From Parietaria judaica (taxonomy: Eukaryota > Streptophyta > Magnoliopsida > Rosales > Urticaceae): 64,000 nt of DNA. The position numbers were made by a program, and so were the translations under genes. The stretch covers positions 4,564,001-4,628,000 of the forward strand of contig OX940863.1 of NCBI GenBank assembly GCA_954871525.1, written 5' to 3'. Shown here piece after piece: positions 58,273 through 64,000 of the stretch. Numbering within the stretch: the stretch's first letter is position 1; each line of letters opens with the position of its first letter. The notes under the pieces were generated by a model that saw only the letters and a program-made list of their open reading frames with translations, did no database searches and had not been told where the DNA came from.

Positions 58273-59228
58273 CAAGGTATAAAATTTTGCGAATTTCCAT
58301 GCGAAATTCGCTCGAAATTCGTTTTTCGAGGAAATGCAGTTCGAAATTTGTACCATTTCGCTGTCGTTTTACCAAATTTCGCGAAATTCGCATGGGCACG
58401 GGTGTGGAAAATCTTTTGTTTAGTGTAAAAATTGCGAAATTTGGTTGGAATTTCGGTAAAAATCATATTTTTGGTGGAATTTCGGACGGCGGCGGCGGCG
58501 CGCGCGTGTGGTGGTGTAACATTTGTGTGAGTCTTCCCCCATCCACAAAATCCTATGACCTAAAGGGCCCAAGCCTTTATCCCTAATATTTGGTATATAA
58601 ACATCACTAAACTCTTGTCATCTATCAATGTGGGACTTTTTGTTATTCATTCAACTAATATCACACCTTCACACTTAACATACACATACACTTCACCTAA
58701 TAATTTAACTTAATATTATACACTTCAAATAATATTATACACTTAGCATACATATTAACTTCACCTAACATACATATACGTTTAATATACATATTCATTT
58801 AATATTATACACTTCAACTAATATTAAATTTGTTAACATACATATACAATTAACATGCATATTCACTTAATATTACACACTTAATTAACATACATATTAA
58901 CTTCACATAATAATTTGACTTAATATTATACACTTCAAGTAATAAAGTGACTTAATATTATACATTTCACCTACATATTTAAGTTACAAATATCTTGTAT
59001 TTATTAAATATGTAGTTTTGAACTTATATAAATATCTTGCTTAAATACTCAAATATTTTTTACAGAATATCCGTCGAAAACCCCATCGGCATGTGGTATG
59101 CCCATGCGAAAAGTGTGGTATACGCGGCATGCGGTATGTCCTTTTTTTACGATTTGCCCATCGGCAAGCGATATATCCGTAAAACGAAAAATGCGAAACG
59201 ACATCGGCAAGCGGTATTTAAAACCTTG
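58273..59228. mobile_element. Non-autonomous hAT-like element, copy B
   Basis: 956 bp, starting CAAGGTATAAAA and ending TTTAAAACCTTG, flanked by a perfect 8-bp duplication GTGGATAT (58265-58272, 59229-59236), which defines the family as hAT. It is colinear with copy A at 4287-5557 over most of its length but lacks the 234-bp tandem duplication. The GC-rich tract (GGCGGCGGCGGCGCGCGCGT) and the TATATAAACATCAC region are conserved between the copies. Confidence 0.93.
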
Positions 59229-59329
59229 GTGGATATATCTCTTAATACGAGTACATGTAATTTTCATTCAATAAAAAAAAAAGTATTTTTTTTTATATTT
59301 TTCGTACATGACATTTGTTGAGGCCGTTT

Positions 59330-60230
59330 CGTGCACTCAATCGTCACGAGATTTCTCTTGTTCTTAAATAAAGAGCTTGGTTCCTTCAGTTTATTAGCTA
59401 GGAAAAGATGGCGATTTGGTATTGATAATATCGTAACTACTCGGTTTACAAGTATTGGCCCTTTCTCTCTTCTTCCCTCGCTCACCCCCATCTTCCAAAA
59501 GAAAATCCTCCCTTTTTAATGGGGCTTTTTCCTCCCTTTTATAAATCCATTTTCCCTCGAACAGGCCAATATTCCCGCCTCTATTAGAGTCACATCAACC
59601 CGTTCCCCCATGAATGGCATAGGTCTGATGCCCCCCCTTCTTTTGCATGGTTTGAGTTGACCGGGGTTACTCCTGAGGTGGATAAGCGCGGCTAGGCATG
59701 GCCGCATTAAATGCTCGTCCATCGAGACCTGCTCGAGCATTAAATACTTGTCCCATCGAGGCGTGCTCGAGCATTAAATGTTTGTCCCATCGAGGCATGC
59801 TCGAGCAATAAATGCTCGTCCCATCTGTTAGCACCTCTCGTCGCACTAGAGTCTCCTCGGCTCTCTCTTGCGCCGTCGACACTTCATTGTAACTCTTTCC
59901 TCACTCGTGTCGTCGACGCTTCATACTGGCACTGTCCTCGCTCGTACCGTCGACGCTACTTCCCCTTCTCTTCGCCTCATCATCCGTCGCTCCTTCAAAC
60001 GTCGCTTTGCTACTGGTTGAGGGGATCCGACCGGATCCGACCTCAATAGTCAGTCCCCCATTTTATCAAGTGTTAGTCACTTGGTAAAATTTTGAGGACG
60101 AAACTTTGAACCGACGAAGGTTGTCGTTGACGGCTTTCCGTCGGCCCCTTCTACCGAGGACTCTCCGTCGAGGGTTCTCTATCGACGACTCTTTGTCGTA
60201 TGTGATATAAGTATATTAAAAATTTATATT
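59330..60230. repeat. Possible LTR-retrotransposon remnant with internal tandem repeats
   Basis: A GC-richer block in AT-rich DNA containing 34-bp tandem repeats (59697-about 59825; GCTCGAGCATTAAAT at 59731, 59765 and a variant at 59799), many CGTCGACGCT motifs (59870-59960), and TTTTGAGGACGAAAC (60090), a motif type often seen at the edge of gypsy-like LTR sequences. No gag or pol coding is seen and the ends were not found, so the classification is tentative. Confidence 0.4.
59697..59825. repeat. 34-bp tandem repeat, about 3.5 copies
   Basis: Units follow the pattern TGCTCGAGCATTAAAT then GTCCCATCGAG; the spacing between GCTCGAGCA landmarks is 34 bp twice. Confidence 0.85.
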
Positions 60231-60518
60231 TGGTTGTACCGTATTGCATATTTATCTTATTTGACCGCCTAATTTTATTTTCTTTTTTCTTTTACTTAGC
60301 TTTTCACTTTATATTTAGATTTGTTTTTTATATATATATTTTTTAATTTAAATTTTAACAAAAATATACCCTCAAAATTCAAAAGATCCAAAGTATACAT
60401 TCAAAGCTAATATTAATTTTTTTTATATATCTTCTAATAAATTTAATTTTTTGAAAATTTAAAATTACCCATATTAACATTAAGAATATAATATTTGGCG
60501 ATGTAAAAACAGATAATG

Positions 60519-63500
60519 ATATTGATGAAAATAGAAGAGACTAGAGGGTAAAATTATCGAATCACACACCTTTAGTTGTTTTCGAAACTTGAGAGTATTT
60601 TTTTGCTAAAAATACAAATTGAGGGTAAAAAGAATAAATTTTCCATTTATACTTTTATCTAATTCTTCTAGAAGTATCATAAATGTAAATGTGCATATTT
60701 GTCATTTAATTAAAGTAAAAGAGGATAATAGGACTCTAAATGGGTATGGTTGACTGGAATGGATTAATTATGAATAACTTGCTTAATTAGCCAAATTAAA
60801 GTAATTAATAGGTGGCTAATTACATGCATAGTTTTTAAAACGTTGTAAATTCTCAGTGAACAATATAAGAAAAATCCAATGACGAAAACAAACAAAATAT
60901 ATGTCAAACTGGGAAATGTGTTGTGGTAATCCATGTTTTTCGTGTTAAAAAATAAAAAATTATAAATTCTCTTTTCTTTTATCTTTATCTAATTAATTTT
61001 TCACGCGTTTATTTATTCTGTATTTTAATTTTCGTAATTATATATTATACTTAAAATCTATAGTATCAATAATAATTAAGTTTGTGATTTGAAGTCAAAC
61101 TTTTTTTCTGTTATAAATGGGATGGGATAGAGTTTAAATTAATATTGTTACTTTTATACAAATTTAAACCAAACAAACGCGTATAATAATAATTATATAA
61201 GAACAAAAAATAGAGAATATTGTAACGTTTATGTTTATCCTTTTTATTGAAAAACATGGGTTACCACTTCACATTTTTCAGTAAAACAGAAAACAATTGT
61301 TTGACTTCAGATTACAAACTTAATTATTATTGATACTAAATATTTTAAGTATAATATATAAATTACAGAAATTAAAATACAGAATAAAAAACGCATGAAA
61401 ATTTAATTAGATAAAGATAAAAAAAAATATTTTTTATCTTTTAACACGGAAAACATGGATTACCACAACACATTTCCCAGTGAAAGTTGACATATATTTT
61501 GTTTGTTTTCGTGTTTGGATTTGTCTTATATTATTCACTGAGAATTTACAACGTTTCAAAAACATGCATGTACCCTAATTATATGCTATAAATTGATGAA
61601 AATGGAAGAAGATAGAAGAAACTAGAGGGTAAACTTATCGAATCATACACCTTTAGTTGTTTTCGAAACTTGAGAGTATTATTTTGCTAAAAATAAAAAT
61701 TGAGGGTACAAAAAATAAAATTTCCATTTATACTTTTATCAAATTCTTCTAGAAGTATCATAAATGTAAAGGTGCATATTTGTCATTTAAATGAGTAAGA
61801 GAGGATAATAGGATTCTAAATGGGTTTGGTTGACTGGAATGTATTAATTATGAATAACTTGCTTAATTAGCCAAAATAAAGTAATTAACATGTGGATAAT
61901 TACATGCACAGTTTTTGAAACGCTGAAAATTCTCAGTGAATAATATAAGACAAATTCAATGACGAAACAAACAAAATACATGTCAACTTTCACTAGGAAA
62001 TGTGTTGTGATAATCCATGTTTTCCGTGTTAAAAGATAAAAGATAAAAAATCATAAATTCTCTTTTCTTTTATCGTTATCTAATTAATTTTTCACGCGTT
62101 TGTTTATTGTATTTTAATTTTTGTAATTTATATATTATACTTAAAATCTATAGCATCAATAATAATTAAGTTTGTAATCTGAAGTCAAACTTATTCTGTT
62201 ATAAATGGGATAGGATAGATTTTAAATTAATATTGTAACTTTTATACAAATTTAAATCAAACAAACGCGTATAATAATATTATATAAGAACAAAAAATAG
62301 AGAATATTGTAATGTTCATGTTTTTCCTTTTTACTGAAACACGGATGACCACTTCACATTTTCCAGTAAAACAGAAAACAGTTTTTTGACTTCAAATTAC
62401 AAACTTAATTATTATTGATACTAAAGATTTTAAGTATAATATATAAATTACAGAAATTAAAATCTATAATAAACAAACTAGTGGAAATTTAATTAGATAA
62501 AGATTTAAAAAAAAAGAATTTATTATTTTTTATCTTTTAACACGGAAAACATGGATTACCACAACACATTTCCCAGTGAAAGTTGACATCTATTTTGTTT
62601 GTTTTCGTGTTTGGATTTGTCTTATAGTATTCATTGAGAATTTACAACGTTTCAAAAACCATGCATGTACCCTAATTATATGCTATAAATTAATGAATAT
62701 AGAAGAGAATAGAAGAAACTAGAGGGTAAAGTCATAGGATCACACACCTTTAGTTATTTTCAAAACTTGAGAGTATTTTTTATTTTTTTTTTGCTAAAAC
62801 TAAAAACTGAGGGTACAAAAAATAAAATTTTCATTTATACTTTTATCTAATTCTTCTAGAAGTATCATAAATGTAAAGGTGCATATTTGTCATTTAATTA
62901 AAGTAAGAGATGATAATAGGACTATAAATGGGTATGGTTGACTGGAATGGATTAACTATGAATAACTTTCTTAATTAGCCAAATTAAAGTAATTAACAGG
63001 TGGCTAATTACATGCATAGTTTTTGAAACGTTGTAAATTCTCAATGAATAATATAAGACAAATCCAATGACGAAAACAAACAAAATATATGTCAACTTTC
63101 ACTCGGAAATGTGTTGTGGCGATCCATATTTTTCGTGTTAAAAGATAAAAAATCATAAATTCTATTTTCTTTTATCTTTATCTAATTAATTTTTACACGT
63201 TTGTTTATTCTGTATTTTATTTTTTTTTAATTTATATATTATACTTAAAATCTATAGTGTCAATAATAATTAAGTTTGTAATATGAAGTCAAATTTTTTT
63301 TCTGTTTTACTGGAAAATGTGAAGTAGTAATCCATGTTTTCAGTAAAAAAGATAACCATAAACGTTACACTATTCTATATTTTTTGTTCTTATATAATTA
63401 TTATTATACACGTTTTTTTTTTAATTTGTATAAAAGTTACAATATTAATTTTAAATCTACCCCATCCCATTTATAATTGTTAATTTATAGCATATAATTA

Positions 63501-64000
63501 TGTTGTAATTTAAAACATAATTATATGCTATAAATTGATGAAAATAGAAGAAAATAGAAGAAACTAGAGGGTAAAATTATCGAATCATACACCTATAGTT
63601 GTTTCTGAAACTTGAGAGTATTTTTTTCCTAAAAATAAAAATTGAGTGTAAAAAATAAAATTTCCATTTGTATTTTATGTAATTCTTATAGAAGTATCAT
63701 AAATGTAAAGGTGCATATTTGTCATTTAATTAAAATAAGAGAGGATAATAGGACATTGAATGGGTATGGTTGAATGGAAAAAAATATTAAATATGAATAA
63801 CTTGCTTAATTAGCCAAATAAAAATAATTAACAGGTGGCTAATTACATGCATGATTTTTTAAAGTAGTAAATTCTCAATGAATAATATAAGACAAATCCA
63901 AACACGATAAACCAACAAAATATATGTCAACTTTCACTCGGAAATGTGTTGTGGTAATCCATGTTTTCTGTGACAAAAGAAAAAAAATTATAATTTTCTT
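60519..64000. repeat. Tandem array of about 1.1-kb units containing a large palindrome; continues past the window end
   Basis: The landmark CTAGAGGGTAAA recurs at 60541, 61622, 62719 and 63564, giving spacings of 1081, 1097 and 845 bp. Each unit is a roughly 330-bp non-palindromic part followed by inverted arms of about 260 bp around a spacer of about 200 bp. In unit 1 the left arm is about 60840-61100 and the right arm about 61300-61565: GTGTTGTGGTAATCCATG at 60919 is inverted as CATGGATTACCACAACAC at 61454. In unit 3 the spacer (63296-63475) is inverted relative to units 1 and 2 and the right arm is missing, explaining the 845-bp spacing. No coding capacity is seen. Confidence 0.9.

Noticed and set aside
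60519..64000. CRISPR array
   Set aside because: The window is plant nuclear DNA and the repeat unit is about 1.1 kb with palindromic arms, not short regularly spaced repeats.

Overview
This is a piece of a plant nuclear chromosome, almost certainly from a eudicot. The genes are split by many short AT-rich GT-AG introns. The proteins include plastid and plant-only families: chloroplast ATP synthase gamma, starch synthase III, a PPR protein, an S40 senescence regulator, a DVL/RTFL peptide and MIR171. The intergenic DNA is AT-rich and full of (TA)n tracts and small DNA transposons. I cannot name the species. All intron-exon structures were read by hand from splice signals, reading phase and family similarity.

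Layout, left to right: the C-terminal part of a GON4-like/homeodomain-like nuclear protein (1-3566, +); a Mutator-like element with a hAT element nested in it (4078-5732), ending 68 bp before a mitochondrial-type PPR gene (5801-7759, +); ATPC1 (8506-10049, +); an Emigrant/pogo element (11182-11816); starch synthase III with 16 exons (13105-17713, +); a TIR element carrying a captured PEP/phosphate translocator fragment (19517-20974); an S40/DUF584 gene (22051-22545, +); an eight-exon ankyrin-PGG membrane protein with a copia-gag-like N-terminus (32527-26059, -); a reticulon-like gene (33883-35659, +); a tandem duplication with telomere-type repeats at its junction (36237-36936); a B3GALT1-like galactosyltransferase (37532-39817, +); MIR171 (about 40725-40830, -); a DVL/RTFL peptide gene (44399-44151, -); a hAT-like element (45691-46426); ATG8 (47184-48395, +); a small conserved plant protein (48857-48639, -); an ANKRD13/DUF3424 gene (53148-50734, -). 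From about 53.2 kb to the end I find no gene, only repeats: a SINE-like unit, a second copy of the hAT element (58273-59228), a possible LTR remnant, and a tandem array of about 1.1-kb units with internal palindromes (60519 to beyond 64000).

The genes do not form a functional cluster. They are ordinary single transcription units. Their order is still informative: PPR, SS3, S40, B3GALT1, MIR171b and the DUF3424 ankyrin gene recall Arabidopsis At1g11700-At1g11740, while ATPC1, ATG8b and another S40 gene recall At4g04620-At4g04640 (locus numbers from memory). The window looks like an ancestral gene order that Arabidopsis split between two duplicated segments. The most unusual items are the palindromic array with an inverted loop in one unit, the PPT-carrying element, the telomere-repeat junction, the gag-like/ankyrin fusion, and the nested transposons that now form the PPR promoter region.
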